The translations under genes were made by a program, and so were the position numbers. Below the pieces are notes generated by a model. That model was given only the letters and a program-made list of their open reading frames with translations. It was not told the DNA's origin and ran no database searches. 20,083 nucleotides of DNA, taken from contig DATFOC010000107.1 of NCBI GenBank assembly GCA_035265935.1, positions 1 through 20,083 of the forward strand, written 5' to 3'. Origin of the DNA: JACDAN01 sp035265935 (GTDB lineage Bacteria; Actinomycetota; Thermoleophilia; Gaiellales; Gaiellaceae). Position 1 is the first letter of the stretch. Every line of letters begins with the position of its first letter. Below, one piece after another: positions 13,734 to 20,083 of this stretch.

Positions 13734-13985
13734 GTGCCCCTCTATCTCGACGTCCACACGATAGACGGTGGCGTTTCGGCGAGCGATGTCGCGGAAGCGC
13801 ACATGAAGGATCTGGAGGTGCAGGAAAAGTACGGCGTCGACTACAAGCGCTACTGGGTCGACGAAAAGGCGGGGAAGATTTTCTGCCTCGTCGAGGCACC
13901 CGACGCCGAGGCGGCCAACCGCGTTCATCGTGAGGGGCACGGCCTCGTCGCTCACGAGATCTACGAGGTGAGCGAGGGATCCTAG
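13734..13985 (+). CDS. DUF4242 (SCO4226-like) small protein
   Basis: An 83-residue protein with a ferredoxin-like alpha-beta layout: PLYLDVHTIDGGVSASDVAEAH, then YGVDYKRYWVDEKAGKIFCLVEAPDAEAA and HREGHGLVAHEIYEV. This matches the DUF4242 family; Streptomyces SCO4226, a nickel-binding member, is the best-known example. Several His, Glu and Cys residues are suitably placed for metal binding, but that is inference here. The GTG at 13734 was chosen because AGGAGG (13723-13728) lies 5 nt upstream; a longer GTG start at 13677 adds 19 unlikely residues. It is the last gene of the plus-strand redox cluster, 69 bp after the cyclic-nucleotide-binding gene, and may share its transcript. Confidence 0.8.
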   Translation: MPLYLDVHTIDGGVSASDVAEAHMKDLEVQEKYGVDYKRYWVDEKAGKIFCLVEAPDAEAANRVHREGHGLVAHEIYEVSEGS

Positions 13986-13987
13986 GG

Positions 13988-14041
13988 CTAGGCGCCCGGC
14001 CGCACGAGCGGCTTGTACGTGATCCGGTGCGGCTCGAGCGC
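13988..14041 (-). pseudogene. Relic of an ettA 3' end
   Basis: Read on the minus strand, this 54-bp piece encodes ALEPHRITYKPLVRPGA plus a TAG stop, the same last 17 residues and stop as the intact ettA gene ending at 14417. The two differ at five of 54 bases, and all five changes are synonymous. Upstream of the matching part the similarity stops abruptly and a stop codon appears seven codons further. It is therefore the tail of a second ettA copy that had been evolving as a functional gene, not a neutral copy of the neighbour. It forms a direct repeat with 14417-14470, flanking the two mini-genes. Confidence 0.8.
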
Positions 14042-14122
14042 TGGTCGAAACCGGGCGTCCTACTCGGTCTCGGTCCGCACGACCACGTGTGTAGACCTCG
14101 CGGCGACCTGGCCTCGCCTCGG

Positions 14123-14128
14123 TAGCTT
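14123..14128 (+). promoter_or_regulatory. Candidate -10 box (TAGCTT) for the 50-aa zinc-ribbon gene
   Basis: TAGCTT is followed by exactly 6 nt (CGGTTC) and the ATG at 14135, with no Shine-Dalgarno. It fits the leaderless pattern also seen for trpB, the YvlD-like gene and the antitoxin. No -35 is obvious. Confidence 0.4.
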
Positions 14129-14134
14129 CGGTTC

Positions 14135-14287
14135 ATGGCGCGCCACGAGAGCGCTCACGACGAATCGGACGAGCGCCCGCCGATCTGCCCGGCCTGCGGC
14201 GTGACGCAGGGCATGGTCGTCACGGACGACGAGCCGCGCTTCGTCTGCCTGGAGTGCGGGTTCTCTGACGGCGAGGACGCCGACTAG
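14135..14287 (+). CDS. Mini zinc-ribbon protein, 50 aa
   Basis: A 50-residue protein starting MARHESAHDESDERPPICPA. It has two Cys pairs, CPACG (18-22) and CLECG (38-42), spaced for one Zn(II), with acidic ends (DGEDAD). It resembles the other small zinc-ribbon protein at 8153-8335 only in this motif. No specific function is recognised. The TAG stop overlaps the TAG of the opposite-strand gene in a CTAG. It lies between the ettA-tail relic and the intact ettA, so it may have arrived with the rearrangement there. The high G/C third positions and the clean Cys spacing support it being real. Confidence 0.75.
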   Translation: MARHESAHDESDERPPICPACGVTQGMVVTDDEPRFVCLECGFSDGEDAD

Positions 14288-14403
14288 GCGGTCCCCAGAC
14301 CGCCGTGCTTCTTCTTCGCCCGCTTGTCGCTCCGCTTCTCCTTCAGCGACTTCTGCGCGACCTTCTTGCCGAGCTTCTTGGGTTTGTCTGAGCCTTTGGC
14401 CAC
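14284..14403 (-). CDS. Lysine-rich micro-protein, 39 aa
   Basis: A 39-residue, strongly basic protein (MAKGSDKPKKLGKKVAQKSL and further Lys/Arg runs, then KKKHGGLGTA) with a GTG start at 14403. It lies 13 nt after the ettA stop on the same strand and is probably co-transcribed with it. Lys-rich proteins of this size may bind RNA, ribosomes or DNA; next to a ribosome-acting ABC-F factor an RNA or ribosome link is tempting, but this is only inference. There is no Shine-Dalgarno. The frame has coding-like codon use, and its stop overlaps that of the convergent zinc-ribbon gene by four bases. Confidence 0.6.
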   Translation of the reverse strand: MAKGSDKPKKLGKKVAQKSLKEKRSDKRAKKKHGGLGTA

Positions 14404-14416
14404 GCGCCTAGTCTGA

Positions 14417-16093
14417 CTAAGCCCCCGGCCGGACGAGCGGCTTGTACGTGATGCGATGCGGCTCGAGCGCCTCGGCGCCGCGCGTTTCGCGCACCCACTG
14501 TTCGTACTCCTCGAAGCTGCCCTCGAACCACGTCACCTGCGAGTCGCCCTCGAAGGCGAGGATGTGCGTCGCGACCCGGTCGAGAAACCAGCGATCGTGT
14601 GAGATCACGGCCGCGCAACCTGCGAAGTCGAGCAGCGCATCTTCCAGCGCGCGCAGCGTGTCAACGTCCAGGTCGTTCGTCGGCTCGTCCAGCAGCAGCA
14701 GATTCCCGCCCGAGCGCAGCAGCTTCGCGAGGTGGACGCGGTTCCGCTCGCCGCCCGACAGGTCACCGACCCGCTTCTGCTGATCCGATCCCTTGAAGTT
14801 GAACCAGGAGACGTACTGGCGCGAATTCACCTCGCGCGCGCCGAGGGCGAGCGTGTCGTGGCCGCCTGAGATCTCCTGCCAAACAGTCTTCCCCGCTTCC
14901 AGCCCGGCCCGCGACTGGTCGACGTATGCCGGCTCAACCGTCTCCCCCACGCGAAGCTCGCCGGAGTCCGGCTGCTCCTCGCCGGCGATCATCCGGAAGA
15001 GCGTCGTCTTGCCGGCGCCGTTCGGGCCGATCACCCCGACGATCCCGCCCGGGGGCAGCGAGAAGGTCATGTCCTCGACCAGCAGTCGGTCGCCGAAACC
15101 CTTCGACACACCGTCTGACTCGACCACGACGTCGCCGAGCCGCGGCCCGGCCGGGATGTGGATCTCGACCCGGTCAAGCCTGACGTTTCGCTCCTCGGCG
15201 AGCAGCCGCTCGTACGCGCCGAGCCGCGCCTTCGACTTCGCGTGCCGCGCGACCGGCGAGGAACGTACCCACTCGAGCTCCGTCTTGAGCGCACGCTGGC
15301 GCGCCGACTCCTGCTTCTCCTCAGTCGCGAGCCGCGCCTGCTTCTGCTCGAGCCAGCCCGAATAGTTGCCCTCGTACGGGATCCCGCGCCCGCGGTCGAG
15401 CTCGAGGATCCAGCCGGCGACGTTGTCGAGGAAGTACCGGTCGTGCGTGACGGCGACGACCGTGCCCGCGTACTCCGCGAGGAAGCGCTCCAGCCAGGCG
15501 ACCGACTCGGCGTCGAGATGGTTCGTCGGCTCGTCCAGGAGCAGCAGATCCGGCGAGGACAGGAGCAGCCGGCACAAAGCGACGCGCCGCCGCTCGCCGC
15601 CGGAGAGCGTCGTGACGTCGCGGTCGCCCTCCGGCAGCCGCAGCGCATCCATCGCCCGGTCGAGCTGGGCGTCCAGCGTCCACGCGTCGCGGCGGTCGAT
15701 CTCCTCCTGCACATTGGCCTGCTCGGCAAGGAGCGCGTCGTAGTCCGCGTCTGGCTCGGCGAACTGCGCCGAGATCGCGTTGAAGCGGTCGGACAGGTCG
15801 CGCAGCGGCCGCACACCGTCCTCCACGTTCGCACGGACGTCCTTCGCGGGATCGAGGTCGGGCTCCTGCGGGAGGAAGCCGACGGTCGCGCCGGCTGCGA
15901 GCTCGGCGCTACCGCTCGACGTCTCCTCGACGCCGGCCATGATCCGCAGCAGCGTCGACTTCCCGGCCCCGTTCGGCCCGAGCACCCCAATCTTCGCGCC
16001 GGGCAAGAAAGCCAGCGTGATGTCGTCGAGCACCTTGCGCTCAGGCCCGTAGAACTTGGAGGCCCGGATCATCGTGAAGACGTAGTCCGCCAC
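14417..16093 (-). CDS. ettA: EttA-type ABC-F energy-dependent translational throttle protein
   Basis: A soluble ABC-F ATPase that binds the ribosomal E site and gates translation elongation by cell energy state. The 558-residue product (E. coli EttA is 555) starts VADYVFTMIRASKFYG. It has two ABC domains: Walker A GPNGAGKST near 39-47 and again near 350-360; signatures LSGGERRRV and LSGGERNRV; Walker B LLLLDEPTNHLD and LLLLDEPTNDLD. Between them are the EttA arm insertion and the charged linker (LEWVRSSPVARHAKSKARL). The C-terminus is ALEPHRITYKPLVRPGA. The start is GTG at 16093; an upstream ATG adds 18 residues unlike the family. TAGAGT lies 8 nt upstream. A 54-bp relic of another ettA tail lies 376 bp beyond its stop. 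Confidence 0.93.
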   Translation of the reverse strand: MADYVFTMIRASKFYGPERKVLDDITLAFLPGAKIGVLGPNGAGKSTLLRIMAGVEETSSGSAELAAGATVGFLPQEPDLDPAKDVRANVEDGVRPLRDLSDRFNAISAQFAEPDADYDALLAEQANVQEEIDRRDAWTLDAQLDRAMDALRLPEGDRDVTTLSGGERRRVALCRLLLSSPDLLLLDEPTNHLDAESVAWLERFLAEYAGTVVAVTHDRYFLDNVAGWILELDRGRGIPYEGNYSGWLEQKQARLATEEKQESARQRALKTELEWVRSSPVARHAKSKARLGAYERLLAEERNVRLDRVEIHIPAGPRLGDVVVESDGVSKGFGDRLLVEDMTFSLPPGGIVGVIGPNGAGKTTLFRMIAGEEQPDSGELRVGETVEPAYVDQSRAGLEAGKTVWQEISGGHDTLALGAREVNSRQYVSWFNFKGSDQQKRVGDLSGGERNRVHLAKLLRSGGNLLLLDEPTNDLDVDTLRALEDALLDFAGCAAVISHDRWFLDRVATHILAFEGDSQVTWFEGSFEEYEQWVRETRGAEALEPHRITYKPLVRPGA

Positions 16094-16101
16094 GGTCGGC
16101 G

Positions 16102-16107
16102 ACTCTA
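16102..16107 (-). promoter_or_regulatory. Candidate -10 box (TAGAGT) for ettA
   Basis: On the minus strand TAGAGT lies 8 nt before the GTG start of ettA, with no Shine-Dalgarno between. It fits a TANNNT -10 for a leaderless or nearly leaderless transcript. No -35 is clear. Confidence 0.35.
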
Positions 16108-16140
16108 GCTTCGACAGCGGATCGCAACGCCTCGTCACAG

Positions 16141-16169
16141 TTGACACGACAGGTCGAGAGGCGTAGATA
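16141..16169 (+). promoter_or_regulatory. Sigma-70-type promoter of the beta-propeller gene
   Basis: A perfect -35 TTGACA (16141-16146), a 17-bp spacer, and TAGATA (16164-16169) as a moderate -10. Transcription would start near 16176, leaving about 37 nt of leader with a GGGGGAGG Shine-Dalgarno before the ATG at 16214. It is the best consensus promoter in the window. Confidence 0.6.
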
Positions 16170-16213
16170 GAGCCTGCTCCATCTCAAAGTTCGAGAGGAA
16201 AGGGGGAGGCAAC

Positions 16214-17995
16214 ATGCGCGGACGACGGAGGAGTCGAGCGTGGCGCCTCGCAGCGCCGCTCGCCCTCGCAGGCTGCGTCGCCGTCCTGTCGGCGCCGGGA
16301 GCGCTGGCGATCCACGGGGGCGACCGCGAAGTGACCGTCGGCTCGAACGACGCGGTCTTCTCGCAGAACAAGCAGAACGAACCGGCAGTCGCGATGGACG
16401 CGAGCCGGCCGAACATCCTCGCGGCCGGCGCCAACGACAACATCGACATGGAGGCATGCAACGCTGGCGATCCGACGACCTGTCCGTTCACCGACAACGT
16501 CGGCGGCTCGGGGATCATGTTCTCGCTCGACAGCGGTGACACGTGGGTACAGCCCACGTACACGGGCTGGACGGCCAGACACTGCGTCGGCCCGCCCGGC
16601 TTCACGTGCACGCCGGGAGTCGGCCCGATCGGGACGCTCCCGTGGTACTTCGAGAACAACCTCGTCTCGGACGGGGACCCGGCGCTCGCGTTCGGCCCGC
16701 GACTTGGGCCCGGCGGGTTCTCCTGGGCGAACGGCTCGCGGCTGTACTACGCGAACCTGACCTCGAACGTGACGGCAAGCCTCGGCGAGCCGGCGTTCAA
16801 GGGCTTCGAGGCGATCGCCGTCTCACGAACCGACAACGTCGCCGGGGCGGCCGCCGGGAACAAGTCAGCGTGGATGGAGCCCGTGCTCGTCAGCAAGCAG
16901 AGCTCGGCGACGTTTGCCGACAAGGAACAGATCTGGGCCGACAACGCAGCGTCCAGCCAGTTCTTCGGCAACGTCTACATCTGCTACGCCTCGTTCACGG
17001 GGAACGGCGCGGCGCCGATGGTGGTGGCCACCTCGCAGGACGGTGGCGACACGTGGGCGACGAGGCACGTCAGCCCGGCGCACAACGTCTCTCCGAAACA
17101 GTGGGGACAGTCGGGCTGCACGATCCGGACCGACTCCACTGGCGTCGTCTATGTGTTCTGGGAGGAGTTCCAGAGCCCGTTCAAGTTCCTGCCGCCGGTG
17201 GGGACTCACGTGCTCGCGAAGTCGTTCGACGGCGGGCGCAGCTGGACGCGACCGATGGACCTCTACCGCGTCACCGACCCCTGCTACTTCGTCGACCCGG
17301 TGATCTTCCGGTGCGTGATGGACGGGGTCGCCGGAGCCCGCAACGACCTTGCGGCTTCCCCGAGCGTCGACATCGCCAATGGCGCCCCGACAGGCGCCGG
17401 GGCCACGAACCTGATCGTGAACACCTGGGCGGACGGTCGTGACGGCCTCAACAACGAGGACGTCATGTTCAGCCACTCGAGCGGCGGTGGGGTGCCCGGC
17501 ACGTGGTCGCCACCGCGGCGGATCTCTGACCCACCGGACCGCGGTTACTACGCGGCGCCGGCTCTGTCGCCGGACGGGCAAGACGTGTACGTCGTCTACA
17601 ACGCGTTCACGACGCCGTTCCGCACCGACACCACGACACCGCGGAGCCTCGTCGGCGTCGTGAAGCACGCGAATGTCGTGGGAGGCGTTCCGGGGGCGTT
17701 CACCCAGCTTCACCGAGGTGCCTCGGGCGAAGCGCGCGGCTCCGCCCAGAACAACCTCCAGGCGGAGTTCCTCGGCGACTATGTGTACGCAGTCGCCTCG
17801 CGGGACTACGCGGCGGCGGTCTGGAACGACGCCCGCTTCGCGGCCGACTGCCCGGCCATCGACGCATGGCGGATGTCGCTGCGGACGGAGACGACGGCCG
17901 ACGACGTTCCGACGCCCGCTCCGAACGTCGTCTGCCCGCCGACGTTCGGGAACACGGACATCTTCGGCTGGTCGGGAGCGGATCCGACGCCGTAG
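16214..17995 (+). CDS. Secreted sialidase-like beta-propeller protein with Asp-box repeats
   Basis: A 593-residue exported protein. Residues 1-32 are a basic signal peptide (MRGRRRSRAWRLAAPLALAG... GALA). The mature part looks like a six-bladed propeller of the exo-sialidase/BNR type. The Asp-box motifs SLDSGDTW, SQDGGDTW and SFDGGRSW are visible, and several blades open with NEPAVAMDAS, DPALAFGP, QIWADN and APALSPDGQDVYVVYN. The sialidase arginine triad was not identified, so enzymatic activity should not be assumed; many such proteins bind surfaces or are of unknown role. About eight Cys in the mature protein could form disulfides. It is monocistronic: strong promoter upstream, terminator 21 bp downstream. 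Neighbours give no clue to substrate. Confidence 0.8.
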   Translation: MRGRRRSRAWRLAAPLALAGCVAVLSAPGALAIHGGDREVTVGSNDAVFSQNKQNEPAVAMDASRPNILAAGANDNIDMEACNAGDPTTCPFTDNVGGSGIMFSLDSGDTWVQPTYTGWTARHCVGPPGFTCTPGVGPIGTLPWYFENNLVSDGDPALAFGPRLGPGGFSWANGSRLYYANLTSNVTASLGEPAFKGFEAIAVSRTDNVAGAAAGNKSAWMEPVLVSKQSSATFADKEQIWADNAASSQFFGNVYICYASFTGNGAAPMVVATSQDGGDTWATRHVSPAHNVSPKQWGQSGCTIRTDSTGVVYVFWEEFQSPFKFLPPVGTHVLAKSFDGGRSWTRPMDLYRVTDPCYFVDPVIFRCVMDGVAGARNDLAASPSVDIANGAPTGAGATNLIVNTWADGRDGLNNEDVMFSHSSGGGVPGTWSPPRRISDPPDRGYYAAPALSPDGQDVYVVYNAFTTPFRTDTTTPRSLVGVVKHANVVGGVPGAFTQLHRGASGEARGSAQNNLQAEFLGDYVYAVASRDYAAAVWNDARFAADCPAIDAWRMSLRTETTADDVPTPAPNVVCPPTFGNTDIFGWSGADPTP

Positions 17996-18015
17996 AGATC
18001 GCGGACAGAAGGAGG

Positions 18016-18044
18016 GAGGGGGCGCCGCAGGCGCCCCCTCTTTT
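18016..18044 (+). terminator. Intrinsic terminator of the beta-propeller gene
   Basis: GAGGGGGCGCC (18016-18026), loop GCA, GGCGCCCCCTC (18030-18040), then TTTT (18041-18044): an 11-bp perfect stem with a short T-run. It lies 21 bp after the propeller stop and 5 bp before the end of the convergent phoD-like gene. On the minus strand there is no T-run, so it is mainly a plus-strand terminator. Confidence 0.88.
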
Positions 18045-18048
18045 CGCG

Positions 18049-19500
18049 CTACTGCGGGGTCAGCGTGAGCGAGAACAGCCTCTGGCCGGCGGTGTTGACG
18101 AAGCCCGCCGTCAATTCACCGCGGTGGTCGACCTCCACCGTGCCGAAGTTGAAGCCGTCCTTCGCCTGCTCCCAGGTCGAGATTGTGGCCGGCGGCCGGG
18201 GACCGAAGAGCACGGTCGGATTCAGCGTCGTGTCGAATGCAGCGGTCGGGAAGATTCCTGCGCTCAGTGGACCGCTCGCCAGCTCGTGGACGACGAACGC
18301 GGGATTGGCGGGAAACGGCCGGTAGCGGAACGCCTCGGCGAAATGCACGTCGGTCGTGATCCAGAGCGAGTTCACGATCCGCCGCTGCTCCATGAAACGG
18401 AGGATGTCGAGCAGCTCTTGCTCGAAGCCCGACGGCTCGTTGTGGTTCGCCCAGCCATCGCGCCCTCCACTCACCGGGAACCCCGTCGGGATCGACATCG
18501 GGACACTCGAGACGATCACCTTCCAGGTGGCGTCCGAAGCGGCGAGGCTCTCCTTCAGCCAGGTGAGCTGCTCGCGCCCGAGCATCGTCTTCGGCCGATC
18601 TGCACTGTCGTCGGCGATGTTGGCGTCGCGGTACTGCCGCGTATCCAGCACGAAGAGCTCGAGGTGCTTGCCCCAGCGCAGCGAGCGGTACAGCCGCTTG
18701 GGCGTGTTCGGCGCGACAGCGATCGGCGTGTAGGCGAGGAACGCCTCGAGCCCGATCGGGAGCAGGTGGACGCCGGGCGTGTACGGCGGCGTCACGCGAG
18801 TGTCGCTCAGCGGGCCGAAGTCGTTGACGACCTCGTGGTCGTCCCAGACCCCGACGTAGCTCGTGCTCTGGAGCAACCGTCGCGAGGCGGCATCGGCCCG
18901 GCTGTACCGCCAGTGCGCCCAAAAGGTCGCCAGGTCGGCAGCTACGCCCGGGCCCGGGACCTGCTCGTTGCCGTACATGCCGAGCGCGTTACAGGCGTTG
19001 TCCGCATAGATCATGTCGCCGAGGCCGATGAAGACATCCGGCCGCTCCGCGCGGATCGTCTCGAAGATCGGGAAGCCCTCCCGTGTGTCGCGGCAGACGT
19101 TCTGGCCCGTGACATCGCCCCCGAAAGCGAGGCGCACAGCGTCGCCGTCGTCCGCCGCCGGCGCGGTCTGGAAGGAGCCCTGCTCGGATCCGACGCGGTA
19201 GCGTTAGTTGGTATCCGGCCTCAGGCCGGTGAGGACGACCTGTCCGGTGTAGTCGTCGGCCGCACGGACGTCGAGCCGGGCGACGCCGTGGTGCTTCCCG
19301 CCGGAGAGGTGAACCTTGAGAGTGCCTTCGCGATCCGCCCGAGCCCAGAGCACCGCCGTGCGCGCGGTGACATCGCCGACGACGACGCCGTGCGTGACGC
19401 CCGGCTCGTCGTGGCTCAGGGTTCGGACAGAAGCGCCGGCGCCGCTGCCGGCAAGTGCGAAGACGACCGCAGCGAGAACGAGGTGCGCGATCCTGGACAT
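18049..19500 (-). pseudogene. PhoD-like alkaline phosphatase interrupted by one in-frame stop
   Basis: Two open parts in the same frame: 19207-19500 (signal peptide MSRIAHLVLAAVVFALAGSG and a PhoD_N domain ending TGQVVLTGLRPDTN) and 18049-19203 (RYRVGSEQGSF, then the metallophosphatase domain). They are separated only by TAA at 19204-19206. The expected residue is Tyr (N-Y-R-Y-R-V), so TAC to TAA, one base, explains the break. The catalytic part is otherwise complete: FGGDV, GLGDMIYADN, WDDHEVVNDFG, LDTRQYRD, TTDVHFAEAF. PhoD enzymes are secreted Ca/Fe phosphodiesterases for phosphate scavenging. An internal GTG at 19137 could start the catalytic domain, but without a signal peptide. It may be a fresh pseudogene, a sequence error, or a read-through stop. 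Confidence 0.85.
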
Positions 19501-19557
19501 GCCTCAACCCCCTTCGTGGCGATGTACCACCATTGTCACTCGCCGAAAGGAGCAGCA

Positions 19558-20039
19558 ATGAGCGATGAGCTAAGCGACCTTGCGAGAAGCGTCATAGACT
19601 CGAACAGATACATGGCGGTCGGTACCACCGACGAGGCCGGACACCCGTGGGTGACTCCTGTGTGGTTCGCGTCGGAGGACTACCGGAACTTCCATTGGGT
19701 CTCCTCGCCCGATGCGAAGCACTCGCGGTACCTCGCATCTCGCCCGGAAGTCGCGATCGCGATCTTCGACTCGTCGGTCCCCGTCGGCGGCGCGCGCAGG
19801 CGGTCTACATGAAGGGCGTGGCCGAGGAGCTCACCGGGTCGGAGCTCGAGCGCGGCCTCGAGGTATTCGACGGCGTGTCCCGGAAGGACATCGACCGCGC
19901 ATGGGGACTCGACGACGTCCAGGAGCCGTCGCTCTTCCGGCACTATCGCGCGACGGTCTCGGAGCACTTCGTGCTCATCCCGGGGAGGGATCCAGAGCGC
20001 GGCTCGGGCGTGGACCGCAGCGAGCCCATCACGCTCTAG
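19558..20039 (+). pseudogene. Pyridoxamine-phosphate-oxidase-family flavoprotein with a 2-nt frameshift
   Basis: The first part (19558-19812, 84 residues) begins MSDELSDLARSVIDSNRYMA and shows the split-barrel core: HPWVTPVWF, NFHWVSSPDAKHSRYLASRPEVAIAIFDSSVPVGG. The second part continues in another frame from about 19798 (QAVYMKGVAEELTGSELERGLEVF to RSEPITL, ending 20039). Removing one CG from the CGCGCGC run at 19791-19797 restores a single frame of about 160 residues reading VGGAQAVYM. The family binds FMN or F420 and reduces or oxidises small molecules; the substrate is unknown. An AAGGAG Shine-Dalgarno lies 5 nt before the ATG. It is divergent from the phoD-like gene across 57 bp. A sequencing slip in the CG run is as likely as true decay. 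Confidence 0.85.
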
Positions 20040-20059
20040 GCGCTCGATACGCTGGCGCG

Positions 20060-20083
20060 GTGGACGCGGACGCCGTCGAGCTC
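20060..20083 (+). CDS. Possible start of a further gene (cut by window edge)
   Basis: GTG at 20060 opens eight codons (Met-Asp-Ala-Asp-Ala-Val-Glu-Leu) to the end of the window. The GC-rich third positions and the 20-bp gap after the previous stop fit a gene start, but too little is present to identify it and there is no clear Shine-Dalgarno. Confidence 0.2.

Noticed and set aside
17866..19557. Upstream part of a 648-codon plus-strand frame
   Set aside because: It is antisense to the phoD-like gene; only the last 84 codons, from the ATG at 19558 with a Shine-Dalgarno, are real.

Overview
The window is GC-rich (about two-thirds G+C by eye), with dense short operons on both strands and many GTG or TTG starts. 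It carries a TrpB2-type tryptophan synthase, a DUF6058 protein, a globin, an EttA-type ABC-F factor and several proteins of actinobacterial type. Together these suggest a member of the Actinomycetota, probably a soil or freshwater Thermoleophilia-like lineage (Gaiellales or Solirubrobacterales). The phylum is fairly safe; the class is an inference. No CRISPR array, rRNA or convincing tRNA was seen, and no transposase or prophage.

Left part (1-8335, all minus strand). This holds the start of lgt (cut by the window edge), a 67-residue hypothetical protein, and a membrane-anchored YtkA-like protein with a UUCG-loop terminator. An ECF sigma factor follows, overlapping its membrane anti-sigma-like partner, then a VOC/glyoxalase-fold protein, a DUF6058 protein, a YvlD/holin-IV membrane protein and replicative dnaE. 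A membrane-anchored Mrr-like nuclease and a small zinc-ribbon protein close the run.

Middle (8336-11103). trpB2 diverges from the zinc-ribbon gene across 23 bp. It is followed by a structured repeat, a doubtful small ORF, and an Xre-RES type II toxin-antitoxin pair with a palindrome in its promoter.

Right part. A plus-strand cluster (11104-13985) encodes a [2Fe-2S]-FAD/NAD(P)H oxidoreductase, a flavohemoglobin-type globin, a stand-alone cyclic-nucleotide-binding protein and a DUF4242 protein. It looks like a redox or NO/O2-responsive unit. Next come a 54-bp relic of an ettA 3' end, two mini-genes whose stop codons overlap in a CTAG, and intact ettA. A secreted beta-propeller protein has a good promoter and terminator. 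Two adjacent broken genes end the window: a phoD-like phosphatase with one in-frame TAA and a PPOX-family flavoprotein with a 2-nt frameshift.

The most unusual signal is a pair of ~167-bp imperfect palindromes (2544-2709 and 9736-9902). They are roughly 80% identical and lie in the same orientation, each abutting a stop codon. They fold into the same long multi-stem rod: stem changes are often compensatory, while an internal loop is invariant. A second pattern is a TANNNT-like box 6-8 nt upstream of the start codon of several genes that lack a Shine-Dalgarno, suggesting leaderless transcripts.
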